64,000 nucleotides of DNA, taken from positions 13,799,012-13,863,011 of the forward strand of contig NC_135564.1 of NCBI RefSeq assembly GCF_964340395.1, read 5' to 3'. The notes beneath the pieces were generated by a model. That model was not told the origin of the DNA. It ran no database searches and saw only the letters and a list, made by a program, of their open reading frames with translations. The stretch is from Glandiceps talaboti. Lineage: Eukaryota > Hemichordata > Enteropneusta > Spengelidae. This document shows positions 13,801-58,844 of this stretch, piece by piece; positions within the stretch are counted from its first letter, which is position 1, and every line of letters starts with the position of its first letter. The position numbers and the translations under genes were made by a program.

Positions 13801-16530
13801 TTCAGACCTAGAATTAGATAACAATGCATGTGAAGTAGCAACTGTCGACCTCAGACCATGGAGGAACAAAACCTGTTACAAACAGGGAAAGTAAACAAAT
13901 GAATTGGATTATAATTACACTTAGCTCTGCATTTTTGATGAGTATTATTTCATGATTTACTGTTTATTTTATCTGACAGTGAAGTTCTTGATTTAATCGG
14001 CCAAGCTCTCCCATTGGTTGCTCTATATCAGATGTTTGATGTCTTTGGGGTGAGTTGACAACATTGCTAATACTGTGGACAACTCACTATCAACAAACTC
14101 AGACAGATACAAACTTAAAGTATGGTTTTTTGCATGTGGTAAATAACACAAGTGGATGATAGCAGTGCCTTGGTTATGTGGGCAGGATAAAATCACCCTG
14201 TAATCAAGATAGTGTAAAGGTTAATATGTGCAGTCATTTGCGGAAAACATACTATCAGAAACACCACCTTAGTGTGAGTGTAATTACATCAGGGTGTGTT
14301 GATTACTTAGATCAACATACATAGTTTGCAATAATAGTTTTGGTTTGTGTTTTAGTTCACTGAAAATCCATCTGCCATCATTGTGTATTAAATTTCATGC
14401 GTACATGAATGGATGTAAAGTATGGTAACGTGGTGGGTGGGGTAGAGGTAAGGGCAGGGGAGGCTTGTGTGTGGCTAATCATAATATCGAAACAAAATGT
14501 CTGTGTATGAAATGTTCATTTTGTGATTTGTTTTGTTGTACCAGACTGTGGGTTTTGGTATCATACAAGGCTGTGGTCTACAAAAGATTATAGCCGTCAT
14601 AACATTTATTGCCTTCTATGTGATAGCCTTACCAATAATGTTACTACTTCTGTTTGTCAAAGACATGGGCATATTTGGTAAGTGTGTAATTTATCAACTT
14701 TTAGACTTTTGATGACATCTTCGAACGAAACTTTATCTGTGTTTGTAAATCATAGTATTTGATTAAACCTTAAGTATTTGCCCAAAACACAAATTTAAAA
14801 AATTGTTACCTGAAAATGTATATAACACCCGGTATTTTGCTAGCAGCCGTTTACTTTAATGTAGTGCACTTTCTTTCTAAGTTTTTAGAATTTACCCACT
14901 GTGACGTCAAACAAATGAATTAGATTAATAACACCTGGCTCAGCATGTTGGAACAGCAGAGACTTTTATTACACACCATGGTGTGATAAGAACAGTTTTA
15001 TGGCCCCTTTATGTGTACATGAAATGCCAGGGGAACTGGAAATTTGTTTGTGAATGTGAAGTATTATGTGCCAAGAGCAGTTGTTTACTTTTCCTATTTG
15101 TAACAGATTCTGTTTGTCCACAGTCTGATGTCGGCAGTTGTACATGGAATCAAATTAAATTGTTTACTTTCCCTATTTTTATCGGTTCCATTTGTCCATG
15201 GTCTGATGTCGGCAGTTGTAATCCAATTCAATTGTTTACTCTCCCAATTTGTAACATGTTCTGTTCATCCATGGTTGGATGTCAGTAGTTGTAATTAAAT
15301 CAAAATCCCCACATGGCTAGATTCTAGGCTGCATCCATTTGGAAACCGTTTGAACTAGATTTTTACCACTAAGTTATCCTAAATTGTTGTTTCAGCTATA
15401 TGGATTTCTCTAAATGTAGGCCTGGCTTTCAAATGTTGTGCCAACATAGCTCTTCTAGTCAAGCTGAATTGGGACAAACAAGCAAAACAAGTAAGTATAT
15501 ATTTTTGTTGTGTTTGCCCCAGACTGATATTTACAAAAGGATTCCGAGACTAGTAACACCTTTTATACTTTGTGCATTGTGGATCATTTGGCTCTTTTGA
15601 TACTTTGACCAAATAAAAAAAAATTGTGCATTTCTGATAACCAGAGTGACCCTAGTTTAAGCTTCCGACCCTTAACATTTTTTGAAACATTTAAAACAAA
15701 AAAGTTAAGAAATTCTTTGTCTTCTTGACATTCATGCACATCGGTTTTCTTTCCCCAGTGATGTCTGTACATATTTCATCAACTATCAAGAACAGCTTCG
15801 TTGACTGCACCTGACAACTGCATATTGCTAGAATAAGAGTTGTTCATACACTGAACTTTACAAACGTTGTTTAAACTATTTTTGTTTTGTTTGTTCAAAG
15901 GCTCTAAAACGAACTGGCATCGAAAATGATGAGCACATCAATAACAAACATGTGACGGAAACATTAATGATGTCACAGCGGTCTTCTAATATGACCCAAG
16001 GGAAGACAAACGCCAGTAGCTTCACACAGACAGGACCGTCATCGAGTCTGGACAACAAATATGTCATATCTACTGTATGTAAAACAGAAAACCATCTTCA
16101 GCAGAATCATTCCACCGTCCATCACCATGACAACCATATTTTGAATGATGCTGATATCATGCCAACGTTGAACATGGCTAACACAGAAGAAACCAATGAC
16201 ACAGAAGAAACAAACGACACAGAAGAAACAAACGACACAGAAGGGGTGGATGCAAGAAATTTACAAAATGTGCTGAAAAATGATGAAATTATCGAGATAA
16301 GGCCACCTAAGGAGAGCGGTAAAGTTCGAAACATATCAGTGAAAACCGTTATATACAGAAGACTACTGACAGTTTTTATGGCCTTTGTCTTTTTACTAGC
16401 AAGTGTGCTTGTTTACGTGTTTGTTGAGCTACCACCAATACCAGATGCTAAGGATGACTGCCTTCTAGCCAACATAACTGACTTCGATTGTAGTAATTTC
16501 ACCTTATATCTTAACTTAACAAATGTCTGA
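1606..16530 (+). CDS. SLC47A: MATE family multidrug and toxin extrusion transporter (SLC47-like), complete, 15 coding exons
   Basis: Spliced product of 675 residues; the 15 exons sum to 2028 nt, all introns are GT-AG and all phases agree. Known of the family: plasma-membrane proton/organic-cation antiporters with two six-helix bundles. Seen here: the first-bundle motif with FCGQLGKEQLAA followed by GLGSACDTLFSQ, then SYGSTNKKMVGVMLQRSLL, and LEWWVWEIGTFLMG in exon 8. E271 and E276 of that segment match the two neighbouring acidic transport residues of human MATE1. The second bundle shows ASIRVGNTLGANQP and an alanine-rich loop. The last exon (15901-16530) carries a long polar cytoplasmic tail with a repeated T-N-D-T-E-E motif (about 562-580) and an extra C-terminal helix (about 620-642), as in animal MATEs. 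The start is the ATG 15 nt after a splice acceptor, so a non-coding first exon lies upstream. It is convergent with the next gene. Which SLC47 paralogue it is cannot be told. Confidence 0.93.
2206..2245 (+). repeat. echo copy of the MATE exon 1 splice donor
   Basis: CATGGCCAACTGTGAGTAC followed by a CATTTA-like stretch repeats, about 480 bp downstream, the true exon 1 border CATGGCCTACTGTGAGTAC at about 1724-1742 with its intron flank. Confidence 0.65.
2595..2790. repeat. dispersed repeat, inverted partner near 28615-28830
   Basis: The stretch with AGAAAAATAATCCCACACAC recurs in reverse complement around 28690-28720 (GTGTGTAGGATTATTTTTTC) together with TGGGATCAA and GTGTGAGACA flanks. Neither copy codes. 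Confidence 0.6.
3175..3290. mobile_element. half of a fold-back element (CAATCTGATTAAAATCTGATG family)
   Basis: Carries the reverse complement of CTGATTAAAATCTGATG at its right end plus the inner GGAAATAGAGATAAATAAAG block shared with 7503-7625 and 17449-17672. Only one arm is visible. Confidence 0.6.
4560..4700. repeat. dispersed repeat (GGTTACCCGACCCCACC family), copy 1
   Basis: GTTCCGGTTACCCGACCCC, then CCGACCCTAAACTTTTTTT. The same order recurs at 8245-8340, and a diverged copy occurs at 15605-15705. Confidence 0.75.
5040..5570. repeat. degenerate repeat tract with CTGGTAACCC / AACTCAGG units
   Basis: Repeated phrases such as GGGAACTCAGGTAGATTTTA, CCTACTTTCCACCC and AACCCTGGTAAAATGACT recur every 60-90 nt. 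Related single copies are at about 8860-8940 and 39515-39690. Confidence 0.6.
5868..6002. mobile_element. small fold-back element in MATE intron 3
   Basis: Ends TTGTCAGGGGTGTACTACC and GGTAATACACCCCTGATAA are imperfect inverted repeats of about 20 nt enclosing 95 nt, the hallmark of a short MITE. Confidence 0.6.
6009..6170. repeat. dispersed repeat shared with 51515-51660
   Basis: AAATTTTGTTGTTGTGGGTC, GCATTTCTTGTGAGTCACCA and GTCAAATTGGCTTA recur in the same order at 51515-51660, also in an intron, of the other gene. Confidence 0.7.
6770..7133 (+). repeat. splice-donor array: MATE exon 4 / intron 4 border
   Basis: The true border ATAGACAGACGTATAGCAAG|GTAAG (donor at 6790) is followed by four further copies of ATAGACAGAC-A/G-TA near 6860, 6935, 7023 and 7114, three of which keep the AGCAAGGTA donor context. 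Units are about 75-95 bp and include TTATAGACTT...AATAGACAG. Confidence 0.85.
7503..7625. mobile_element. half of a fold-back element (same family, opposite orientation)
   Basis: Starts CTCAATCTGATTAAAATC and continues into GTCTTTATTTACCTCTACTT, matching the inverted arm near 3175-3290. Lies in MATE intron 5. Confidence 0.6.
8245..8340. repeat. dispersed repeat (GGTTACCCGACCCCACC family), copy 2
   Basis: Near-identical to 4560-4700 over about 85 nt, in the same orientation, in MATE intron 6. Confidence 0.75.
10255..10350. repeat. (CTA)n / (CCA)n microsatellite
   Basis: Runs of CTA/TAC trinucleotides passing into CAC/ACC trinucleotides, MATE intron 8. Confidence 0.95.
10414..10862. repeat. 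compound (GTAT)n, (CTGT)n and (GT)n microsatellite
   Basis: About 270 nt of near-perfect GTAT, then GTAT/GT mixtures, CTGT units at 10725-10760 and a GT run at 10800-10840. Open frames across it are artefacts. Confidence 0.98.
10866..11180. repeat. 67-bp minisatellite, about 4.5 copies
   Basis: Unit contains TTCTGCCTTTAGTACACTT, GATTACTGCTATCAACTT and AAAAGTCCAGTCAGACTTA. Copies start near 10866, 10932, 10998, 11065 and 11132. Confidence 0.92.
11876..12303 (+). repeat. splice-donor array: MATE exon 9 / intron 9 border, 12 donors
   Basis: The true donor ATG|GTAAGT at 11876 is followed by eleven 37-bp units, each with ACATTTGGTAAGTGAT then CTTCATATACCCACTGA. GGTAAGTGA occurs near 11912, 11949, 11985, 12022, 12060, 12097, 12134, 12171, 12208, 12245 and 12282. 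Reading past the true donor meets an in-frame TGA within ten codons. Confidence 0.9.
13125..13226. repeat. (ATAC)n microsatellite
   Basis: CATA/TACA tetranucleotides in MATE intron 10. Confidence 0.97.
14895..15300. mobile_element. diverged copy of the CAACTGCTGACATCAGAC fold-back element
   Basis: Shares TAATAACACCTGGCTCAGCA, GATAAGAACAGTTTTATGGC and the terminal TCTGATGTCGGCAGTTG with the complete copy at 45566-45930. The right end is itself triplicated in about 60-80-bp units at 15090-15295. A further end fragment lies at 13843-13915. Confidence 0.7.
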
Positions 16531-16769
16531 CACTTTTTTTACGGTCTGTTGGTTTTTCTTTTTCAGTTTTGTGTTTTAAAATGTTTTAATAACTTTTTGA
16601 GATTTGAGAAATAGTAAATAGCTTTACTAGGGCTGTCGGAGAATGTCACATTTAAAGTTTTGGAATAGACTGAGTGAAGTTCTTGGGTTGGGGGTGTTTA
16701 CATTATTGAACCTTACAATTTGACATGGATATGTGATTATGATCAAAATATTACAGGAATGAATGAATG

Positions 16770-17270
16770 AATTTTTCATTCAAATATCTACCTCATCCGA
16801 GTTTCATACTTGCAAATATCTACCTCATCTGAGGTTCATACTTACAAATATCTACCTCATCTGAGGTTCATACTTACAAATATCTACCTCATCTGAGGTT
16901 CATACTTACAAATATCTACCTCATCTGAGGTTCATACTTACAAATATCTACCTCATCCGAGTTTCATACTTGCAAATATCTACCTCATCTGAGGTTCATA
17001 CTTACAAATATCTACCTCATCTGAGGTTCATACTTACAAATATCTACCTCATCTGAGGTTCATACTTGCAAATATCTAACTCACGAGGTTCATATTTACA
17101 ATATCTTCCCCATATGATGTTTATACCCACTTACAAATATCTACCTTATGAGGTTCATATTACAAATATCTACCTCATCTGAGGTTCATATTTACAAATA
17201 TCTGCCTCATCCGAGGTTCATACCTACTTACAAATATTTGCCTCATCCGAGGTTCATACCTACCTGCATA
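16770..17270. repeat. 31-bp minisatellite after the MATE stop codon
   Basis: About 16 copies of ATCTACCTCATCTGAGGTTC with ATACTTACAAAT spacing. Probably inside the MATE 3' UTR. Confidence 0.95.
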
Positions 17271-17362
17271 TAAAACAGTATCGTGACAGGTCATTGTTAT
17301 TCAACATCAGATATCAACAGAAGAACTGAAATATACATATCATTTTGACCACTATTAACGTG

Positions 17363-17368
17363 AATAAA
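17363..17368 (+). terminator. possible polyadenylation signal of the MATE gene
   Basis: AATAAA about 830 nt after the stop codon, beyond a 31-bp minisatellite that would then lie inside the 3' UTR. It is the first canonical signal I noticed downstream of the stop. Confidence 0.3.
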
Positions 17369-17448
17369 AAATGCTATATTTGACAGCATTAAATATCATC
17401 CATGGAATCTTGTAATGATTTGTGTACGAGTCACAGGACAGCCTCTGA

Positions 17449-17672
17449 TACTCAATCAGATTAAAATCTGATGTAGTGAATACAACTTTATTTCTTTAGG
17501 TACCTCTGTTTTCTTCATTTATTGTCATTTTTTTTTCATTTTGTTGTTCTGGCAGTGAAGGCATTAATCACCTGGAACAACAGAAACCAAAATCAAACAA
17601 TATAAAGAGATGGAAATAGAGGTAAATAAAGACATCAAGCTGCTTTCACCACATCAGATTTTAGTCAGATTG
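17449..17672. mobile_element. fold-back MITE-like element, complete copy
   Basis: Left arm CTCAATCAGATTAAAATCTG and right arm ending CAGATTTTAGTCAGATTG are reverse complements over roughly 70-90 nt, separated by a short A/T-rich centre. Located in the convergent intergenic gap. Confidence 0.75.
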
Positions 17673-17764
17673 CCAAATACTGTATTTACTCTATTGAAAA
17701 TAAAAGACTTGACTTCCTTGAAATCAAGTGGACTTATCATCTGCATATTTTTAGGCCCTTATCA

Positions 17765-18375
17765 GTCCACTTACAAATATTTGCCTCATCTGAGGTTCAT
17801 ATCCACTTACAAATATCTACCTCATCTGAGGTTCATACAAATATCTACCTCATCGGAGATTCATACTTACAAATATTTGCCACATCTGAGGTTCATACCC
17901 ACTTACAAATATTTGTCTCATCTGAGGCTCATACAAATATCTATCTCATCTGAGGTTCATACTTACAAATATTTGCCTCATCTGAGGTTTATATCCACTT
18001 ACAAATATTGCCTCATCTGAGGTTTATATCCACTTACAAATATCTATCTCATGTGAGGTTCATACTTACAAAGATTTGCCTCTTCTGAGGTTTATATCCA
18101 CTTACAAATATTTGCCTCATCTGAGGTTCATACTTACAAATATTTGCCCCATCTGACGTTTACATCCACTTACAAATACTTATCTCATCTGAGGTTTATA
18201 TCCACTTACAAATATCTATCTCATCTGAGGTTTATATCCACTTACAAATATTTATCTCATCTGAGGTTTATATCCATTTACAAAAATCTATCTCATCTGA
18301 GGTTCATACAAATATTTGCCTCATCTGAGGTTCATACTTACAAATATTTGCCTCATCTGACATTTATAACCACAA
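17765..18375. repeat. second block of the same 31-bp minisatellite
   Basis: Roughly 19 more diverged copies (CTTACAAATATTTGCCTCAT then CTGAGGTTCATA), split from the first block by a fold-back element at 17449-17672. Its unit has no stop in some frames, which creates spurious 130-residue frames. Confidence 0.93.
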
Positions 18376-19084
18376 AAATGGTTGACTCCCGAGTTTCTTT
18401 TATTATTCCAGAAGAACCCAAAGCAAGCTTCCATATTGCAAATTTTTTAGGGATTTTAAGAACGTTCATTTTCAGTAAAATTCTCTACCAATTTCTACTA
18501 TTTTCCAAAAAACATTTGGAGAAATATAGAAGAGATTAGTACAAATTATTACGAAGAAATGGGGCTGAATTTCTGTATTTCATTTTTATTATTTCATAAA
18601 AATCTTGAAGAAAATGATACATCAACGATATCAAATCATACTAGGAAAATAAAGTACATCTTAATCACTAACATCTGGTGAGATATTAATATGTAAATTA
18701 AGTAGTTGGATCATTGCCAACTTTTGCTTGTTGTGCAGACATTATGGGATGTCTTCTTGAAGGTAGTAATTTTTACTCGGAAGACACAAAGTATAAGATA
18801 TTATTCAAAATCCATACTTTTTTTAAATTTGTTTGTCAGTTTGGTACATATGGCCATATTTTATTGAATAATATTTCATATATACTTAAAAAAACAGAAC
18901 ATGATTTAATGATTTATCACATATTCAATGCAATATCAGTGTTTTAAAAAGTTAAAATTTTGCATTTTAGACATAATCTGAATCGATATAAGTTGCAGAT
19001 TCTTTCAAACAGTAGCCAAAAAAATAGTGAACTGTCATTTAAACTTTCCCCTAGTGGGATGAATAAAATACTGGTTCTGAGCTT

Positions 19085-19470
19085 CTCAAGCGTAGTGGTA
19101 GGTAGAACTGGTTGGTAGGAAAAACTGGGTGACGGTTGGAAGTACTGGTTTTGGAGGAAGAACTTGGCAGATGGCAAGTATGATTGAATGGTTGCTTAAG
19201 GTACTGGGTGGCAGGTAAAACTGGAAGATCAACTTGTGGGATGGTAGATAGAACTGGTTGGAAGGTAAGTAGGTGGGTGGTAGGTAGAACTGGTTGGAAG
19301 GTAGAATTGATTGGTTGGTAGAACTGGGTGATAGGTAGCACTGGTTGGAAGGTAGAATTGATTGGTTGGTAGAACTGGGTGATAGGTAGCACTGGTTGGA
19401 AGGTAGAATTGATTGGTTGGTAGAACTGGGTGATATATAGGTAGCACTGGTTGGTAGTTAGGTAGCACAG
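19085..19470. repeat. about 50-bp minisatellite between the convergent genes
   Basis: Units of GGTTGGTAGAACTGGGTGAT and AGGTAGCACTGGTTGGAAGG, about five good copies from 19270 to 19440 and diverged ones before. Confidence 0.9.
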
Positions 19471-19590
19471 ATGGTTGATACAACTGAGTACTAGGAAGAT
19501 CTGGATGATATATCATAATAAATTCACAGCAAAGGAGACTTTTAATATCCAAATTGCATTCATATATCACTTATTACATGTAAAAAATAT

Positions 19591-19596
19591 TTTATT
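19591..19596 (-). terminator. possible polyadenylation signal of the phosphotransferase-like gene
   Basis: On the minus strand AATAAA lies about 40 nt after the TAA stop. A second AATAAA overlaps the stop codon itself. A very short 3' UTR is inferred. Confidence 0.4.
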
Positions 19597-19635
19597 GGAG
19601 TTCGTTGCTCCATTCTGGCCATAAATTCATTCCTT

Positions 19636-53335
<33,700 letters not shown>

Positions 53336-54934
53336 GTCTGCATGTGCTATATACCCGTAAAACTGACTTATTACGAAGATGATCTAACAACCTGAGAGGA
53401 AATTCACAGTCCTGCAGCTGTGCTGCGCGCGCTTTCACAAACACAAATACGTGAACAGCATAACAGCATGTAAAGTGTAAGGCTCAAAATTGTAGTCGTC
53501 CGATGAGTTCAATCAATGACCTTTTGACCTTTGAACCTTGGAATATGACGTCTGCTATAGTATTATTAAAACAATCAAATCTGACGTTCTGACGTCATAG
53601 GGTAGATACTGGAGCGATGATACAAAGCTTTTCAGACAAAAGAACATATTTGGTGAACTGAGATATTGGTCTGAGATGCAGCTACAAAATACACAGTCCG
53701 CAAATATATAATGAAACACAAGGTGGAAAGTATAGAGCGCCACCAAGCGACTGATTTTAGAATCTTACGTTTCTCATCTTAAAAAATAATGGGTTGATTG
53801 GTCGGTTAAAAATTAAAAAAAAAAAGTATTTGAAAATCTGTAAATGTCTGAATGAAATGGAAATGACGATTAAAGTCCGAAGGAAACTTTAAACCATGTG
53901 TTCAAGTTCTAAAATTTCCTAAACTTCAGCAATAGATTGTAAATGTTCTCACTAATACATCCATGCTCAGATACATGCTTGTATCATGGCATTGGCATAT
54001 GACAAAACTCTGGATGCCTTGGAAATGACAAAGTCAATTAAGATAACAATGAATCAGTTGTTTTATTCTTCCCACATTCCAAGAGTAAATAATACTACTA
54101 AATTTTTGCAAAGATATGCACTTTAATATGGTGTTGCCACTTTACCATTCGTATAAACTGGTCCCCTGCTGTATGCATAACATATTTGGTAACTAGCCTT
54201 GTTTACCTACCGAACGACCAGTATCATTAAAAACTTTTCAGATCTGGCCATAGAGGGTGTTGATTTATTAGTTATTCAAATCGAGGAAATATAGGGTTAT
54301 TTTTTAGTAAGAAAAATAAAAATAAAATGGGCCACCCTAATACACTGAACAAATAGCACCTATTTTGCAGTAGTTGAAGAGTAGCCCAGTTTAGGCAATA
54401 TTTGCTAGGGTCAAGAGAAACTACTGCAGTTCTCTTCTTCGTGCACAATTCACTATTTGGCCAACAGAACTCATTGCAGCAATCTTATTGTACAATGTAT
54501 ATACTTAATTGGAGCAACATAACCCCAGTTGCAATAAACCTTTGGGTGACTGTGAGATACATGGGGCAAAGGTTGGGGCAAAACCTGCTGGGAGCAAAAA
54601 GACTGAGTCAATTACAACAAGATGAAGTCTTTCATATAAAATATTTATTGTCTATTTCCCATATCATAGTTGGTTACAACTTGTTAATAAGGTTTTTCAT
54701 TTGTTACAATTTGGCAACATTTACAAAACTAGGCTATTCCTGAAAAGCAATGGCCACTTGTATCATACAACATAAAACAGTTAATAACAGTCTCATAAAA
54801 TATAATCTGTATACATACAAGACAGACTGTCCATCCACCCACATTAAGCATGCATATAAACACATACACATACACACATGCGTGCGCAGTGACACACAAT
54901 ACACATGCAAACACATACGTATAGATACTCGCAT

Positions 54935-54985
54935 GCATGCACACACACACACACACACGCACACACACACACGCACACATGTACC

Positions 54986-55037
<52 letters not shown>

Positions 55038-55077
55038 CACACACACACATACACACACGCACACACACACACACACC
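54935..55077. repeat. (CA)n microsatellite
   Basis: CA runs with CG and CGCGCG interruptions. Confidence 0.97.
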
Positions 55078-55445
55078 CTGGAATATGTTGACGTACATTT
55101 TGTGCCCCTATGTTCACATTCAACCTACTACATTCACATATCTACTATGTACACAAAAATGTTTGTTTTTTGAATGTTGAATAAATAAATACAGGAGAAA
55201 GTCCACACTTCTATAATTCTAAAAGTTCAAAATATCATCCCAGGATATCCTTACATTATCTCCCTGTCTGTACCAGTAATATTCAAAGAGATAATAAAAC
55301 ATTCTTGTCCATTTTTTTTTGTTCAAATTCTTAATAATTGTGTGAAGATAATATTAAAAGCCTTCTCATATTTGTGTTAGTACAATTTAATACTAATATA
55401 ATGGATACACTTCTACTATATGAGTGTTTGTCTTACTTGGACCTG

Positions 55446-55885
55446 GACTACGATGGTCTGTAAGGTACGCCATCATGATGGGGTGAGGGCGTAACGACAC
55501 AACGTACATTACAATCTAGGACTATGATAGTCTGTAAGATACGCCGTGATGGGGTGAGGGCATAACGACACCATGTACATTACAATCTAGGACTATGATA
55601 GTCTGTAAGGTACGCCGTGATGGGGTGAGGGCGTAACGACACCATGTACATTACAATCTAGGACTATGATAGTCTATAAGGTATGCCGTGGCGGGGTGAG
55701 GGCGTAACGACACGACGTACATTACAGTCTAGGAATATGATAGTCTGTAAGGTACGCCGTGATGGGGTGAGGGCGTAACGACACAACGTACATTACAGTC
55801 TAGGACTATGATAATCTGTAAGGTATGCCGTGATGGGGTGAGGGCGTAACGACACCATGTACATTACAGTCTAGGACTATGATAA
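55446..55885. repeat. 71-bp minisatellite with palindromic unit ends, six copies
   Basis: Unit GTCTGTAAGGTACGCCGTGA ... GTAACGACACCATGTACATT ... ACAATCTAGGACTATGATA. Copies begin near 55450, 55520, 55591, 55662, 55733 and 55804. The ends TAGTCTGTAAGGTAC and GTACATTACAATCTA are imperfect inverted repeats, so a 62-bp fold-back unit was amplified in tandem. Confidence 0.93.
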
Positions 55886-56034
55886 ATGTTTGACAATGTG
55901 TAATGTGTAAAAAACAAAACTTCCTCTCATATTTAACAACAAATTTCATCCTATCGTGTAATACAACAGTGATAATGTTCTTCTATTGTCTTCTAGAAAA
56001 CACCACTACATGCATGCATGATGGTGGTGACTGC

Positions 56035-56410
56035 TGGTCAATAGTCAACTTGCAATCCCAATTGAGCATGCTCAGAACTTGCAATCCAAACAGGGCATGC
56101 TCAGAACTTGTAATGGAAACTGGGCATGCTCAGATATAACAGGACTGCTGGATTATTTGTATTCGTAGTCAGAGCTAATCTGGAGCGCAGACAAGAAATT
56201 TTTCCCTTGTGTGTGTCTGGAGTGAGTTGAAGGACAGTCCCTCGATCCAACTAGATTGTTTGAAATGTTGTTTACAACACTGAACAGTCACTTAATTATA
56301 TTACATTTCCCATGATGCACCATTCAAGAATGGTAGGTAAAATTCCCATGATGCATTATTCAAGATGGTGGGATACTTTTCCCATGATGCCCCTTCAATA
56401 TGGTGGGTTT
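56035..56410. repeat. two short minisatellites (about 34 bp and 45 bp, three copies each)
   Basis: GCATGCTCAGAACTTGCAAT units at 56038-56135 and CCCATGATGC-CATTCAAGATGGT units at 56290-56405. Confidence 0.85.
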
Positions 56411-56844
56411 GCAAGTTCCCTATAGACCCGGCATTACACTGCCACAAAAGTGAACAACATAGACATAAAATGTAACATTGTTATAAGTTTTCATCCATAT
56501 ATTCAATAAAAAAAGAGTAAATGTTGACAAGATAGTGAAAAGTATGTTTTCATTTCTATGTAGACAATCTAGGCAAGAGAGTCACTTTATCAAAATACAA
56601 AGACATTTACAATCATTTATACATAACTTATCTACAAAACTAATACTTACACATGACAATGAAAAACATCTTTATCTGCTTATAAAGAAAGAGACAGACA
56701 GGTGTACATGGGAGTTTTTTTATGAAAATACTGGTCACAGACCAGGTGCACTCTGTTTTTTTTTAACCAATGAATGTGGATTTAGTACTTGACCAATAAG
56801 GGAAGACAAGGGAATACTTTGATTAAATGCAGTCTATCACACGA

Positions 56845-57540
56845 AGCAAAAGATCTGCGCCATCGTCTTACGAGTATAGTGAAGAGCTGCCTAACTGTGC
56901 AGTTACTTCATAAGTATGGTAGAATATTTGCCTAACTACGCAGCTATTTGAAGTAGAAACTAGAAACTGTGCATTATCCTATGAGAGAAAATACGTTTCA
57001 CTGCAATACTCTCAAAGTAGCAGAAACCTGCTTACCAGTTCAGTCATTTAGGAACTTGCCTATCTGTGCAGTTCCCTCACAAATAAAGACGAAGACCCCC
57101 TAACTATGTAGTTCTCTTACAAAGATGAAACTGCCTAACTGTGCAGTTCTCTCACAAAGAAAGATGAAGACTGCCTAACTATGGAGTTGGCTAAAATGTA
57201 AGGTAGAAACCTGCCAATTTGAAGCACAAGTAGAATTCTGCCTAACTGTGCAATTTTCTCAAGAATAGAAGAAATCTGCCTAACTACACAGTTCTCTCAC
57301 AAAGATGAAACTGCCTAACTGTTCAGTTCTCTTGCGGATAGAAGAAATCTGCCTAATAGAGTGCAGTTCTTTCACCAAGATGAAACTGCAGTTCTCTCAC
57401 AATTAGATGAAACATGCCTAACTGTGCACTTCTCTCACGGATAGAAGAAATCTGCCTAACTGTGCAATTCTCTCACAAAGATGAAACTGCCTAACTGTGC
57501 ATTTCTCTCACGGATAGGAGAAACCTGTGCAAATTCCTTG
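56845..57540. repeat. degenerate 35-45-bp minisatellite
   Basis: About 15 phrases of the type AACTGCCTAACTGTGCAGTT followed by CTCTCACAAAGATGA with variants. Confidence 0.9.
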
Positions 57541-58796
57541 CAAGTATGGGAGCATCACATCTTGCTAAAAGTGCTTTTATACATGACGTACCAAAAAGTG
57601 TTGTGCTACATATACATATAAACGAGGACAGAAAGTACACAGATTTAGTGAAGGAAATGTTCAAAAGTGATAAATATGATAACTGGAAAGACAGGACCAT
57701 ACCTGTACAAAAAAAACACACACCCTGTGTTTGGTCTGAATACAGGAATAAACTACTAACGATTGCACTGAGGAGTTGAGGAAGTAATAACCTGAATGTT
57801 GTTATCTTATTAATCTACAAACCGTAGGATGAAAATAGTTTTGCATATAAAAATTAGCTGAGACCCTGTATGATTAATAGTTAAATTCATGGTGTAACTA
57901 TCTTCTTTTTTTCTTTGATAAGCACCTGTGTGACTACTAATCTGCCTTCAAATTGACATCAGCAATTGACAACATTTCTACAAAGGTGTTTACATATTGT
58001 GTTTTTTGAGTACACACAGACCCTCGATCACATGATACAGGGACTGTGGAGTATGTAAAATAAGTATGGTGTACTACAAAGTCCCATTTATCCACACACA
58101 GTCCCTCTATCGGATAGAGGGAATGTGATGAAGATAAATGTTTCAGCAATTGAAAACACAACTTATTTCTAATCCTAAATGAACACCATGTTAATTCAGC
58201 CATTGCCCTTTTTACATATAAATGCTCAACTGTACCACAATATTTAGAATTAATTCTCTAGCAGAATCACATTTCTTTTTTAAATAGAAAAAGTGTTCAA
58301 TAAATACACCGAAAGGATAAAAACAGTCAATGGCAGAGAAGCACAACTGATTTCAATGCAATTATTTCATGCTATATTTCAACAAATATGGCAGCTGTAG
58401 TTACTATGGGTTTGGTCATGGTTGCTAGGGATTTTTAATCAAGCATCAGGAAGTTAACAGTGGTAATTATGGAATGTTTATTCCCTGGAACATCCATATA
58501 ACTATGTGTGTCTTAGTTTGAAATAGTTCAACTTGTAGTTTTCTTTATTTTGTTTGAGGGTCACAGAGAATTTTCTTATATGTAGTTATGCCATGATCAT
58601 CACTGCATTTCCATCCCATATATAGTCTCTCTTTTCTTCTTTGCCCTACCCTCACATATCACTAATAAAATTATTTTTTCTCTTGAACAACTTCAAAACT
58701 ACACCACCACTTTTCAAAACCCTTCGTGTACACCACGGTTATCTGCTGTTTCTTTTTTAGTTCACACTCAATGACACTCATAGAAACGCAGTCACA

Positions 58797-58802
58797 GACA
58801 CA

Positions 58803-58843
<41 letters not shown>
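58797..58843. repeat. (CA)n microsatellite
   Basis: CA run of about 40 nt. Confidence 0.97.

Positions 58844-58844
<1 letters not shown>

Larger units (their letters stand above)
1606..16530 (+). other. exon map of the MATE gene
   Basis: Coding exons read from conserved protein blocks and GT-AG borders: 1606-1734, 4269-4370, 5701-5769, 6641-6789, 7374-7416, 8053-8195, 9019-9116, 10081-10194, 11808-11875, 12736-12844, 13540-13615, 13980-14049, 14545-14677, 15396-15490, 15901-16530. Exon lengths are 129, 102, 69, 149, 43, 143, 98, 114, 68, 109, 76, 70, 133, 95 and 630 nt. The frame stays open across every junction. The exon 4 and exon 9 donors are each the first member of a tandem array of donor copies. 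Confidence 0.9.

Noticed and set aside
17610-18539. 130-residue open frames with T-Y-K-Y-L-P-H-L repeats
   Set aside because: They arise from the 31-bp minisatellite and have no non-repeat conserved part.
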